From the NCBI GenBank assembly GCA_038501195.1, contig JBBPUQ010000007.1, positions 3,759,501 through 3,823,500 of the forward strand: a DNA stretch of 64,000 nt, in the 5' to 3' direction. Below the pieces are notes generated by a model. The model had not been told where the DNA came from, did no database searches, and worked only from the letters and a program-made list of their open reading frames with translations. Positions 12,805 through 24,253 of the stretch are shown piece by piece. Each line of letters begins with the position of its first letter. The first letter of the stretch is position 1. A program made the position numbers and the translations under genes. The DNA comes from Nemania diffusa (Eukaryota > Ascomycota > Sordariomycetes > Xylariales > Xylariaceae).

Positions 12805-14676
12805 AATTAGACGAACTAGAATTTGACACCTTGAAATTTATACTGCGTTAGTCGCAACAAAATGCTGTATTAAATGGCCCTCTAGTAGATCGCAGGTGAT
12901 ATAAAAAGCTCCATCTTCAGATCTTAAAGTCTTTGGTTGCAGGGCTTCCATCCTAAGTCTGTAACACGTGTATCCAAATATCTCCCATGCATAGCAAATT
13001 AAAAAGTAGGCATTTACGGATAAGGCGCTCAAGAGCTATCTAATTAAGCAAACAGGGCTAGTTCGGCGTTTAACCCTGTTGTCAACGGGCTGAGTTGGAC
13101 TCTACCAAAGTTGCTACGTAACACATTTAAGCTAGATAACAACAAACTGGCAAAAAGTTACTCTGTAATAGCAGTAGGTGCTAGAAATGTTCTATTACGG
13201 TTATGTAGGTAAACAGCTAAATAAGCAGAAAGGTAGCGTTTTTAGAATCCTACAATTGCACTCAACTCTGCTTGAAAAGAGAAAACTATGTAGGTACGTA
13301 CCGGAAGTTGTTTGCCATGTGACTAATACTGTAACACTTAATACTGACCAAGACCAGCAAGTGTGCTCTAGTGGTAGCCAGGAAGTCACAGTTCCGTCAA
13401 TAGTACCAACGCTAACGACAATCACGTTAAGGACCTTAGTTGTAGTTAAGAATTGTGGATTGGGTTCATATAGAACTGAGAAATTCCAGTACAACCTCCC
13501 TAATGGTAATTCATGCCTAGTCCTTTCTTTGCATACTTCTCTCACTCCTCCTGTTCATGGTTTGTTATACGACCTTTGAACTCGACGGCAAAGTACCTTG
13601 TCGTTAAATGTGGTAAATGGTACAACTTCAGTAGCAACATGCTACCATGCGTCTTCTAGCGCTGTTGCGACCTTTTGCCCGACGTGCTTATTTCAAAGTT
13701 ATCTCATAAGGGGCACGTGATAGGCGCCTGCCAACTTTAATTCTCTTGAACATTACAGCCTCGTTGCTGAGCAAGTATTTCCCTAGCTTGCCCTTATCTC
13801 CACATTGGACCTTTATATCCTCGCCTTCCCTCTCCTCCTCTAGGAGACTCCCCCTTCTTCCTCATAACAACTTCTTTTCTGGCAACCTGATCGCCTCCCA
13901 TCACAGCAAAGCGATCAGCAATCACAGTAAAGACTGCGCGAGTATCTCGGTCTTTCAGTCAGGTAAATGTAGGTATGCCATCCTTTTCTCCTCCTCTCTG
14001 CACTTCCTACTCTCTCTTCCAACCTACAGTTTGTTTTCTCTCTGTGACCTGTTGCTAAACCATGGTCAACCAGCAGCATATCTTTCAGCTCACCGCCACT
14101 GAAAGCATTTGAAGATCTCTCGCAAGTAAACTTGTATCATCCATATTCCTTGAAGCACGCATCACCTTCCGTGGAGTGAGATCCAACACCTAGGTATTAC
14201 GTGATACTCTCTTCTCAGTCCTCGCTCCCAGTCATCAGCTAGCTTTTATCACTTTCCCACACAAACCCATCACCAAGGCTCATCCCCGAGATCACATATC
14301 ACGTAGCCTACAATCTGCCGTGACATTTCTTTATCGAGGCCTTCCAACCATCTACCCCGCCTTTTCAATGGTCTATATCTTCCTCTCTACCACCGCATTC
14401 TCAAGCAATCTCTCCCTAAAGAGCCTTTTTCACTCACTAACTACGATCGTCAAGTAGTAGGACCAAAAGATATTCACAACCTTTGGTCTGTGCCTGTGAA
14501 AGTCTGCGACCGGGAGCTTTCTGTTACTCACAGACCATCGTTAGTGATCTTATTAGACCACCACCTACAAAAATACATACAAAGATCAACTTGTTGTAAG
14601 TCAACAACCTCTTAGTATATGGCAACCTTGCTAACATTTATCTAATAAGACTAGTTCTCTTGTATCTGAAGCCACC
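12805..14676. other. Intergenic region, CT-rich near its right end
   Basis: No supportable gene. At 13178-13579 both strands happen to be open, but neither translation has motifs or a natural composition. From about 13740 to 14480 the + strand is strongly pyrimidine-rich (TCTCC/TTCCTC runs), typical of a fungal promoter or 5' leader for the RING gene that starts at 14677. Confidence 0.45.
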
Positions 14677-15871
14677 ATGTCAGCCGCCAATCAAACTGCA
14701 GACCCTGCTGGTGAGACCACTACTGGTGAGATCACTGGTGGTCAGTCCACTGATGGCCAGTCCCCTACTGGCGATACTACTACTGGAGAGACTGCTACTG
14801 GAGAGACTGCTACTGGAGAGACTGCCACTGGCCAGTCCACTACTAGCGAGACTGCTACTGGCCAGACTGTTACTGGCCAGACTACTGCTGGCCAGGCCAT
14901 TGTTGAGACCAACAATTTGCACCAGGTCATTCAGCATTTTGACAATTCTGGTGAACTTATAGACAATAAGATTCGTATTAAAATCGAGTGCCAGATTTGC
15001 ATGTGCAAGGATCTGGCTCTGGCAAACCAAGAACTAGACCCACTGGACAAAGAGTCGCATGAATCGTATGCCGTGCTGCCGCGCTGTGGGCATGCATTTG
15101 GGCATTCCTGCTTGCAGCGAGTAAGTATCATCTTCCCTTGTCACCTTGCGTATAGTACTGTGATAAAGAAAATCTAACTAGATACTATAGTGGATCAAGA
15201 CTCAGAGGGCTCAGCGAAATTACGACCCAAAGTGCCCATCGTGCCGCACGCCACTGCTGTGCGAGAAAATGCATGCCCTAACTCTCACGGAAATTGGCTT
15301 CATGGGTCGCGGATCGAAGACACAAGCTGAAGATCTTGTGGGAGTTCGCAACACGCTCCAGATGGCAGACTGTAGCCGATGCCTTACACGCAGAGAAGAG
15401 TATGAGAGAGCAATGGCCCAACTACCCGAAGCTGAAAGAATCGCACGTAGAAACGAGATGCCCGAATGGATTGAATCCCAGCAAAGAGCTGTAGACGGCC
15501 TGATTAGATTAGCCAATGGAACCGAAGAGCACAACCAAATCCGCTGGAATTATATGGAAGGCCTACTTGCTAGTATGCATGCCATCGCTCGAGACAGGAG
15601 CCAAAGACATAGGCCTACTCACAGTGCTCTACACCTGGCTATGTTCCGACGCAGTCTTGAGGACAGCGTAACTCGACATAGAAACCGAAGTGAGGGAACC
15701 AGCATACAGGACTGGGAACGGGTTGAGGTCCGGATCTCCCACTTGGAAGCTGCAGCTGAAGCGATGATCGAGAGAGAGAGAATGACTGGAAACAACATAC
15801 AGATGGTTGAGGCCCAAGTCGTTGCCCTCGAAGCCACGATGCGACAGTTCTTTGGTGAGAGAGAGAACTGA
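14677..15871 (+). CDS. RING-type zinc-finger protein with TGE/TGQ low-complexity head
   Basis: Exons are 14677-15120 and 15191-15871. The 70 bp intron has GTAAGT and a CTAAC branch site. The product is 374 aa. Residues 14-75 are a Thr/Gly/Glu/Gln-rich repeat (TATGE-like units). A variant RING follows: C105-x2-C108, then C137-G-H139-x3-H143-x-C145, and C163-x2-C166 just past the intron (DPKCPSCR). The rest (about 180-374) is polar, helical and Arg/Glu-rich, with no domain I know. RING proteins usually act as E3 ubiquitin ligases; the partner is unknown. The spacing around H143/C145 departs from the textbook C-x-H-x2-C/H-x2-C pattern, so metal coordination may be atypical. The gene stands alone between long intergenic stretches. 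Confidence 0.75.
14778..14905 (+). repeat. In-frame tandem repeat in the RING gene head
   Basis: Imperfect 15 bp units of the type ACTGCTACTGGAGAG, at least three perfect copies in a row, then diverged ACTG(G)CCAG units. They encode TATGE and then TVTGQ-like pentapeptides. Repeat number probably varies between strains through slippage. Confidence 0.75.
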
Positions 15872-18338
15872 GTAAAAGTCCCACGTCGTGCTAATGGGCG
15901 AAGACTTTCAACATGAAGGCTGTGAGTCTTGTGACGACTTGCCTATTAGGTAGTGCTATGTAGTGCTAGTGCTACACATACAATTGAGAAAAAGATTGAA
16001 AATCAACGTGGGGTTGAGCCTCCAGCGAACAGAATTTCAGATTAATGAGTAGACAATAAGAAATAGACAACGGTTGACGAGGCTTATTAGTACGCATCTC
16101 GCAATCTGCTACGGCACCTGAAGGATACGGTAATGTCTAACGTAAGTTGATACCTCAAAGCTGACTGTGTGACGGGCTCGATGATGTAATTACTTGATGA
16201 CATGGCCAAATTGCACGTCTGCATGCCACTGACCCTATCATCAAATAATAGCTGGTGTCACGTCGGGGCAGGGCCTGTGAAGTTGTCATTCGACACATAG
16301 CCGCCCAGCGCCTCGATGCTACCCTACGAGTATGCACAACCCGTCACGCCGATTTCCATTTCTGGCAACTCTTGCCAACACTGAACACTTTTTAGAGTGA
16401 ACACCGTCTTCTTTCGAATTTCAGTAAAATGTCAGTAACCTTATCTCTTAACTCATTGATTACCTAGTTGTGCTCGAATGAAAACTACCGTAACATCTGC
16501 AATCGGCTGTCGAAGTTGTGCCATCTTGATATTTGTCGTTGATGCGCAGAGATGTTCTAGCGGCTGTTCTAGATGATGCCCAGTTATTGATCATGCCGGC
16601 ACCCGCATTGGACTCCTGGAATTTCAGGTTGTATTCCATCAGCCCCGCTTCAATCCTCGGTCTCCGCTGCCAACACCGGGCCTGAGTGCCTGTTACATAC
16701 CGCGCAGCTACTTAAACTTACAGAGTCCCGGATTGAATCTGTTGCCAGACCTAAGTAGCCCCCAAGGCCTCCAAATGCTACTGCTGCGGTGGTGGCTGCG
16801 GCTTACTTAGCCATCATGACTGGAATTAGTGTTACTTTGCGGCTCTGGCTACATGTTCAGATGAATCTGCCTCGTAACGGGAGTGTTTCCCACGTGACGA
16901 CGAAATGCTGTGAGTATAGGTAGACACTGTTGCAAGAGTTCCTAGACATACCTTATTGGTGCTTAGGTACATAGTATCTACTATATTTTGATTCGAGACT
17001 CACCAAAGCCTATTACCTGTATACACTACCGGTATACAAAGCTAGTCGGCGATTGTTTGATTATCCTTGCCTCGCCATGCTGGGGTTCACCTACTGGGGT
17101 ATTGGTTTCCATGCAAGGTTACCCTATGTGCCTACTGCATGCCAAGATCCAGCTCAGCTTACTTGCAGAGGTATCTTACGTATGCGTAGGTACATACCTA
17201 CAGGCTGCGGAGGTGCAAGGTACCTACTTCCACTACCAATAGTACGCTACAGAGGTAGAAGATATCCTCGTTAATAAGTACATGCACTTATATTGGTAGC
17301 GTATCGGGTACTCGGTACCTGGGTACGTAGAATGCCCATGTGGTGGATCTGTCAAAACAACACCCGGACAAGCTACATACAGTGCGCAATGCTCACGGTG
17401 ACACACTATGCTGCCCGCTATGGAGGTCAAACCACACCATTTTCGCTCCCGGCTTCCCTACCTAAGACACCCCCAACTACCTACCAAACCTACACACCTA
17501 CCCTCCTACCCTACTTAGATCTAATTAATTCGACAACATTATTTTCTAGTACTATAGGTACGACTGTAAATTCAATTGAGTTCGCCTCATAGCTTGGTGT
17601 TTGCTTGAGTTTTTGTTCTTTTTGGTTACTTTTATCCCTGCGCACGTTAACAGTGAGGAACGTCTAGTCCAAAGAAGGAAAAGGGTACAGCAGGCAGTGG
17701 AAGCAGTTTTGCGTCTCCTCGGTCTGCGCCTTGGTCTTGATGGCTCTGTCGGCTGCCACCTAGGAACCCTTGCAACACCATGACCAGGGCGATTTGAGGG
17801 GCATCGCAGTGATCGTGGCCGTATTTGCAGTGGACGAGAGGAAAATACGAGGGATCCCATTACTATTGCCATCTTGGAATCTCTTGTCGACCGGATACGG
17901 TTGACTGATCACATTACGATAACGATACCCATGTAACAATCCCGTACACGCATACATACGCATACACATCCTCCACCACCACGTCCACCGCATCCTCATA
18001 CGTCCATAGCTACAACAGACACACATTCGCATACGAGAACGAGGCAGCGACCACTGCTCTTATCGCATACCATCGTGGGAGGTCGAGAGATCAGGTTGGC
18101 TGTTCGTTGTAGTTGCAACCTCGATCTCTTGTCTATCTATCTCCATCTCTACCTCGACCACGACTGCGACTGCGACTGCGACCTCGACCTCGACTACCGA
18201 TGCGCAAGTCGCAGACAACAGTGCGACGACAACAACTCTGATTGTGTCGCTATCGCCGTGCTTGCACTTATATATATATATATACAGCTGTTATTTAGAG
18301 TGCCCCATTAGATTGCTTTTTCGCCAGCCCTCTGCATC
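15872..18338. other. 2.5 kb intergenic region / MAPKKK upstream
   Basis: No gene is supported. AGGTAC/GGTACC motifs cluster between about 17180 and 17325. A short-period (CGACTG)n/(CGACCT)n run lies at about 18158-18195 and a (TA)n run at 18269-18284, about 55 bp before the MAPKKK start. These are probably part of its promoter or 5' leader. Confidence 0.45.
18269..18284 (+). repeat. (TA)n microsatellite
   Basis: Eight uninterrupted TA units between the CT/GACTGC-rich leader and the MAPKKK start codon. It may act as a TATA-type promoter element, but its position about 55 bp from the ATG does not decide this. Confidence 0.6.
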
Positions 18339-21300
18339 ATGTATCCTACATCGCAGAGAGACCCCGCGCGGTCTTTCCCAATACCGCCGCCACCGCCCAT
18401 GACGGCTTCTAATCAGGGTCAACTAGGCCATATTCCCGGCATTCCGCCTCCACCCCGATATCCCCTCGCGCCGGCCACCATCAACGGTGTTCCGATCCCC
18501 CCGCCCCCTGGGCCTCCTCCGTTCCCCGGGCCCCCTCCCTTTCCTGGCCCTCCTCCCGGCAGTGCTCTCAGTTCTCAGGCTCCGTGGCAAGGCAGCTGGG
18601 GCCGTCCCTACGATGGTCGGTCCGCCTTCGTCTCTCACCAGCCTGCAAGTGGTCCTGTCCCGTACAATCCCAGGCTTCATCACCAGGGGTCGAGCACAAA
18701 CCTGTCGGCTATCCCCCCTCCCCCACCCCAGGACCGTCTAGGAAGGCCGAACAACAGATTGGGGAATGAAGATGCGGAGCCCATGACCGCTACCTACATA
18801 CCTGGTGGTGATACGTACGGGGAAGGTGTTGGCATTCCTGGCTTCTTTCCCCCTGATGATACGTCCACATACCCTACCACTGCTCAAATGTCCTGGGCGC
18901 CATCAAGCCAAGCTTCGACTAGTGGCGCTACCATTACGTCGTTTAACGACGACGTCCGCCCCGGGCTCTATCCTACGGCTTTTCATAGCACACAGCCCTC
19001 TACAGCATCAGCCAGCACTGTCGCCCACGCTGAGATACCGCCGGAGCTGGCCGCGAAATGGCCTCTCGATCACGTCCTCCTGTGGCTTGCAGCCGAAGGT
19101 TTCTCAAAGGACTGGCAGGAAACGTTCAAGGGACTTGACCTGCATGGTGCTCGGTTCCTAGAGCTTGGCAGCCAGCGTGGAGGGCGAGGCAATTTTGGTA
19201 TGATGCATCAGATGGTATATCCTCGACTGGCTCAGGAATGTGCCAACAGTGGAACCGGCTGGGATCAAACCCGCGAGAGGGAAGAGGGAAAGAGGATGCG
19301 TCGGCTGATTAGAGGCCTGGCTACTGGTAAACCTCCTGAACCCTCTAAGGTACAACCAGCCCATGCCCGGCAAGAGTCCTTCAGCGGTGCACATAGGCAG
19401 AGTGCAGGAACTGATATCGAGTCTCCCAACACCCCCATAAGGCCAAATGGTGCAGGGGCGGGCGCCCGTGGATTCTCCCAGACGACGAGAGCAACAACAA
19501 TGCCGATTAGTGGTACCATGGCGACTGAGTCCAACCACCGCTCTATGCTGAAGAATATCGACATTGAGAGCAATCGAAAAGGTAGCCCTAGTAGCGCTAG
19601 CGAGTATGGTGATGGGATTTTACGAAGACAAAGTCCTGGTACAAGCCCTAAATTACCCGCGTCGCTACCGCCGTCCTCGCCCTCCAGCCGGTTTGCGTGC
19701 CACAAACCTCGAAATAGCGCAGACTCGGTTTCTTCTAGCGTTGCTATCTACGGTTCTGGAATACCCCCTGAGGCTGGCCAACTCCTTCGCAATACACAAA
19801 ATAACACGAGCTACGGGAGTCGTCTATCACCTATGGATCCTAATGACCGTTCGGCAGGCGCTGAACCGAACTCGGCTAAAGATGGCAAGAATATATTTGG
19901 CTTTTTAAAGAAGAAGCGCGGGCCAAGAGAGGATGACAAAGATTCCCCGACGAGTCCTATATGGCACAAATCAGGCAGTACATTGATAAACGGCAACGGA
20001 CCCAATCCGCAGAGAACTTACATACTAGTCACCCTAGACGGTTGGAACTATCGTATGTGCGATGTTACTGATTGCGATGATACTAGACAACTACAGATTA
20101 GCATATGCAAGAATCTCGGTATCCCCGACTTGGATTCTCTGCAAATGTACCCGACTGAACTTGGCCAAGCCGTGCATGACCAAACGTTAGGAGACTTATG
20201 TATCTTGCACCCTAAGCGCGCCGCAGTTAGCACTATGAAGCTATTCCTCAAATACAGCGATGCGAACAGCGGATATGCTAATGCACCTTCTCTCCAAGTT
20301 CCTGTAGATAATGCCGATACGTACGGCGACAGTCATGGCCGTCTCGACGGCTATCGCACGAGGTCCAGCTCCTCACCACCTACGTCTCGGTCTAACACCA
20401 TTACTGCTAGCAGCTCACGGCCTAGCGATGATCAATTAGCCATGCGAGCCGAAGAGCATCGATTGAGAACGGATCAGCGACAGCCCCTTTATCAAGCGCA
20501 AAGAAATCAGGGTATCATGCAGCAGCCATCTCCTCAAGAATCACCATCAGTCGGATTTGTTGGCAGAGACGTAGATTTCGACCATCCCCGTACTTCGCCT
20601 TACGAGGATAAGAAGCCGGATACGCTTCTACCGCAGAGGCGAGCGCCGGCGCCGCCAGGCGTCGTAACCGAAACACTCAAAAAGGCAAACTCGCTCAGGC
20701 AAAAAAATGGACATACCTTAAAGTTATCTCAGGGTGGTATGGATGGTGTTCCGAGTCCTAGGAGACCTGCGACATCGACTGGCTCGTACGACGGTCCGGA
20801 GATGTCCCACAGACAGCGCCCCATAATGGGCTCCCCCCCAGCTGGCTCTACTTTGAGTGCTTTGGTGAACATGTCAAGTGCATGGAGTCACTTGGGCCGG
20901 CCATCGACGTCTGCAGAACGGCGTTCCAAGTCCCCTAATCGTATGGCCTCAGGTCCGCCTGTCGGGACGGAGTATGTGGAACCAAAGGGTAAGGGTGCTA
21001 TGGCGAGCGTTGATTTTGGTCCGGGGGCTTCAGGTCGTAGTAGTCCACGGTCCGGCTCGCCCGGCTCTATCACCTGGAGCCGTGGTGATGTGCCATTCAC
21101 GGTACCTGACTACTCGCCTGGCGGTACCCCAATCCCGAACAATGGGAACAAACCTCAACATGAGCTAATTAATAAAGTACGCCAAACAGCACAACGAGGA
21201 CCTGCCCCGGGCGATCTAAGTCCGAGCACATCGGTTCCTGCCGGCGCTACGTCAGGCCTGGCCTATTCAACCAGTGTCCGCCGCAAGTCGCATGGCCCCG

Positions 21301-23240
21301 ATATTGATTTCACCGAGACGGATGTACAGTTCTCTAAGACGACCGAATCCGCGAATAAATCCGTTGAAGAATCCGGCGATGATTCAGATGATGGCTTGTT
21401 CGTTGTTCCTGTACGAGGTAGGCAGCCGTCGAAGTCGATACGGAAGTCGAAAGCGCCTAGTCGAGATAGCGATTCAGACTCAGTTACCAAGAAACCCAGC
21501 CTGCGAGTTAGGACATCGCGATCAGGCAAGAACTTATCAGTGTCCTTTGGCTCACCTCATCATACTCCTGATTTAGAAGACGACGAAGAGAGTGTTAGGA
21601 GCGGCCGTAGCTCTCATCGCCGCACGCCCGCAACCCCGGGCTCGGATCAGTGGCAATCTGATGATAGCAAACTGAACCGCCGGAAATCATTCATTGAACG
21701 TGATGTATGGGCCAACCGTCCCCCTCCTGAGGCCCTGTTGAGCAATCTCGATGCCTATTTCCCCGAATTGGACCTAGATCAGCCGGTTTTAGACGAAAGT
21801 CAGCTTCAGGAGCCAAGCCCTCCCGTGTCGCCTATCCCTGAGCAGGAGGAGCCAGCGCCCAGTGCTACTAACGTGATGATTGAAATGCCTACGCCCCCAG
21901 ATACTAACGATGAAGGGAGGACTTTCTACAACGAGAGTGACACACTCGGCTCAGACGAGTCGACACTCAAAGCCCTTGAGCGGCCCGTGTCCATCGTTTC
22001 GAATCCGCGGAAGAGTATGCGAAAATCTGGGGGAGTCGGCCGAATGAAATCGATTCGAGAAGTGGCTCGGGGTGCTCATGAGGCCAACAAACGCTATACT
22101 ACCGCCTCGACGGCTAGTGGGTCCAGAGCGATGTCCATGATGCAACGTCGCAAGAGTACCAAGATGTTTGGAGCCAACGTTGTGCAAATTCACCCTGAAC
22201 GTGGATCTATGATTGTACCGCAGATACCGCAAGATGTTCTTCCTCAACGGCAGACTACATTCAGGTGGTTTAAAGGTGAGCTCATCGGGAAGGGAACGTA
22301 CGGCCGCGTATACCTTGGTATGAACGCGACGACTGGCGAATTCTTGGCTGTGAAAGAAGTCGAGGTGAATCAAAAGGTAGCTGGCGGAGATAAAAACAAG
22401 ATGAAAGAGCTCCTCGCCGCTCTCGACCAAGAAATTGATACCATGCAGAACCTCGACCATGAGAATATCGTGCAATATCTGGGCTGCGAGAGAAAAGAAA
22501 CAAGTATCAGCATCTTTCTCGAATACATCTCGGGTGGTAGCATTGGATCCTGCCTCCGTAAACATGGCAAATTCGAGGAGCCAGTCGTGCGCTCGCTCAC
22601 ACGTCAGACACTCTCGGGACTTGCCTATTTACACCGCGAAGGTATTCTACACCGCGATCTCAAGGCTGACAACATCCTGCTGGATCTAGACGGCACTTGC
22701 AAGATCTCGGATTTCGGCATTTCCAAGAAAACCGATGATATCTACGGCAACGACAAGACAAACTCAATGCAAGGGTCGGTCTTTTGGATGGCGCCCGAAG
22801 TCATCCGCTCGCAAGGCGAAGGCTACAGTGCCAAGGTCGACATTTGGAGCTTAGGCTGTGTGGTCCTGGAGATGTTCGCTGGCCGCCGCCCATGGAGCAA
22901 GGAAGAGGCTGTCGGCGCCATCTATAAGATCGCGAACGGCGAGACGCCACCTATCAACGACGAGGTCCGCGCCGCCATCACGCCGTTCGCACTGGGGTTC
23001 ATGTTGGACTGCTTCACTGTGTACGTCATAACTCTTGTTTCTCTATTAGCGCTCCTTGTTATCCTAGTGTGTAGAGTTTTCTCAGATGATTTAGGAACTA
23101 ATTATCGCTGCAGAGACCCACGAGACCGACCTACCGCTTTGCACCTACTCAGACATCATCCATTCTGTGGAGTCGATGCGAACTACAACTTTTACGACAC
23201 AGAGCTTTACGCCAGAATTCGCGGCACCTTTGCAAGTTAA
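18339..23240 (+). CDS. bck1: Bck1-type MAP kinase kinase kinase (cell-wall-integrity pathway)
   Basis: Likely the MAPKKK between Pkc1 and Mkk1/2 in the cell-wall-integrity cascade (yeast Bck1, Magnaporthe Mck1). Exons are 18339-23020 and 23114-23240, giving 1,602 aa. Order: Pro-rich head (PPPPGPPPFPGPPP, about residues 6-85); a SAM-like domain about 233-300 (WPLDHVLLWLAAEGFSKDW); a RA/ubiquitin-like segment about 558-645 (YILVTLDGWNYRMCDVTDCD); a long disordered Ser/Pro-rich linker; a kinase domain from about 1307 to the end with GKGTYG (about 1317), the VK lysine (about 1339), HRDLKADN (about 1438), DFG and GSVFWMAPE. The 93 bp intron (GTACGT...CTGCAG) restores FTVDPRDRPTA of kinase subdomain XI. 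It is a multiple of three with no stop, so naive gene finders may keep it. Confidence 0.95.
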   Translation: MYPTSQRDPARSFPIPPPPPMTASNQGQLGHIPGIPPPPRYPLAPATINGVPIPPPPGPPPFPGPPPFPGPPPGSALSSQAPWQGSWGRPYDGRSAFVSHQPASGPVPYNPRLHHQGSSTNLSAIPPPPPQDRLGRPNNRLGNEDAEPMTATYIPGGDTYGEGVGIPGFFPPDDTSTYPTTAQMSWAPSSQASTSGATITSFNDDVRPGLYPTAFHSTQPSTASASTVAHAEIPPELAAKWPLDHVLLWLAAEGFSKDWQETFKGLDLHGARFLELGSQRGGRGNFGMMHQMVYPRLAQECANSGTGWDQTREREEGKRMRRLIRGLATGKPPEPSKVQPAHARQESFSGAHRQSAGTDIESPNTPIRPNGAGAGARGFSQTTRATTMPISGTMATESNHRSMLKNIDIESNRKGSPSSASEYGDGILRRQSPGTSPKLPASLPPSSPSSRFACHKPRNSADSVSSSVAIYGSGIPPEAGQLLRNTQNNTSYGSRLSPMDPNDRSAGAEPNSAKDGKNIFGFLKKKRGPREDDKDSPTSPIWHKSGSTLINGNGPNPQRTYILVTLDGWNYRMCDVTDCDDTRQLQISICKNLGIPDLDSLQMYPTELGQAVHDQTLGDLCILHPKRAAVSTMKLFLKYSDANSGYANAPSLQVPVDNADTYGDSHGRLDGYRTRSSSSPPTSRSNTITASSSRPSDDQLAMRAEEHRLRTDQRQPLYQAQRNQGIMQQPSPQESPSVGFVGRDVDFDHPRTSPYEDKKPDTLLPQRRAPAPPGVVTETLKKANSLRQKNGHTLKLSQGGMDGVPSPRRPATSTGSYDGPEMSHRQRPIMGSPPAGSTLSALVNMSSAWSHLGRPSTSAERRSKSPNRMASGPPVGTEYVEPKGKGAMASVDFGPGASGRSSPRSGSPGSITWSRGDVPFTVPDYSPGGTPIPNNGNKPQHELINKVRQTAQRGPAPGDLSPSTSVPAGATSGLAYSTSVRRKSHGPDIDFTETDVQFSKTTESANKSVEESGDDSDDGLFVVPVRGRQPSKSIRKSKAPSRDSDSDSVTKKPSLRVRTSRSGKNLSVSFGSPHHTPDLEDDEESVRSGRSSHRRTPATPGSDQWQSDDSKLNRRKSFIERDVWANRPPPEALLSNLDAYFPELDLDQPVLDESQLQEPSPPVSPIPEQEEPAPSATNVMIEMPTPPDTNDEGRTFYNESDTLGSDESTLKALERPVSIVSNPRKSMRKSGGVGRMKSIREVARGAHEANKRYTTASTASGSRAMSMMQRRKSTKMFGANVVQIHPERGSMIVPQIPQDVLPQRQTTFRWFKGELIGKGTYGRVYLGMNATTGEFLAVKEVEVNQKVAGGDKNKMKELLAALDQEIDTMQNLDHENIVQYLGCERKETSISIFLEYISGGSIGSCLRKHGKFEEPVVRSLTRQTLSGLAYLHREGILHRDLKADNILLDLDGTCKISDFGISKKTDDIYGNDKTNSMQGSVFWMAPEVIRSQGEGYSAKVDIWSLGCVVLEMFAGRRPWSKEEAVGAIYKIANGETPPINDEVRAAITPFALGFMLDCFTVYVITLVSLLALLVILVCRVFSDDLGTNYRCRDPRDRPTALHLLRHHPFCGVDANYNFYDTELYARIRGTFAS

Positions 23241-24253
23241 GAGCAGCCGAAACAGTGAGCATAGATATCGAGTCTAGGAAAAGGATTGTTGGAAACGAAG
23301 TACAAATGAGCGTTTAACTTGTCATGAGCTTTATATATACAGTCGACAAAATGGTGGCGGCAGGGTTCTTCGGGCTTTTGATATATACTGTCAGCATGGC
23401 GTTTTGGCTTACCTTTTGCCTGGCTACGGTCTGTAGTCAGAGTCGAACTGTGGAGACGCAAAGTAATTATTGCTCAGCTTAGATTCTAGACGAGGTGGAA
23501 TTTTGTTGCACAGCGAGGAAAGGCTATGAAAACGGATCATATATCAAGGGCTGCGGCTCTTCCAGTGACGTTTACAATTACCACTATAATAAGTGATGGC
23601 TTATCTAGCCAGACTCTGAACAATCAAGCATTTGACTTCTACGTCTGTGGCATTCTAAATAACGTTGTGAAGCAAATATCCGCCCCATTTCTATTGAAAG
23701 TAGCGAAATATACATGCCACTACATGAAAACCAACTATATAGTCTTCCCGTTATTAGTGTATATGCATGCCGAGTCAGACTAGGCATTTATAACTCCCGA
23801 TTCTTAGCTTGGTTCCACCGACATCGCCGCACTATTTCAGAATCAACATGCATTTTAATGTGAGCTATTGCTCTATTAAACGAGGGGAAAATATGAGTGC
23901 TAAACTGATGAATTGCTGGGACAACTTCAGAATATTCTCTTGAACCTAAGCTATAAAAGCACGTGGGTGAAGTAAAGAGGGGTTGATAAGTAGGGCTTAC
24001 TGTAAGTTCAAAGATCTAGATAAATCTATAGCTGTATTCAGCTCATCGCATTCAAGCGACTCACGATATTATCGCATCAAGTATAGAGACCAACTGCGTG
24101 ATCCACAGCTCGCAGTTTTTTTCACTCACAGTATATATACATACATCTATAAATCTCCCCATTTCTCTTTTTTCATTCTTACCCCCTCGTCTTCAAACCA
24201 TATACATTCTCCTCACATCTCCACCAGCAGAATCCCCTCAAAAACGCCAAGCA
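23241..24253. other. Intergenic region between MAPKKK and MFS gene
   Basis: No coding frame is supported. Moderately AT-rich. The last about 150 bp before the ATG at 24254 are pyrimidine-rich on the + strand, with TATATATA at about 24130, consistent with a promoter and leader. Confidence 0.4.

Noticed and set aside
13178..13579. Overlapping open frames on both strands
   Set aside because: No domain, no codon character and no splice context; probably chance.
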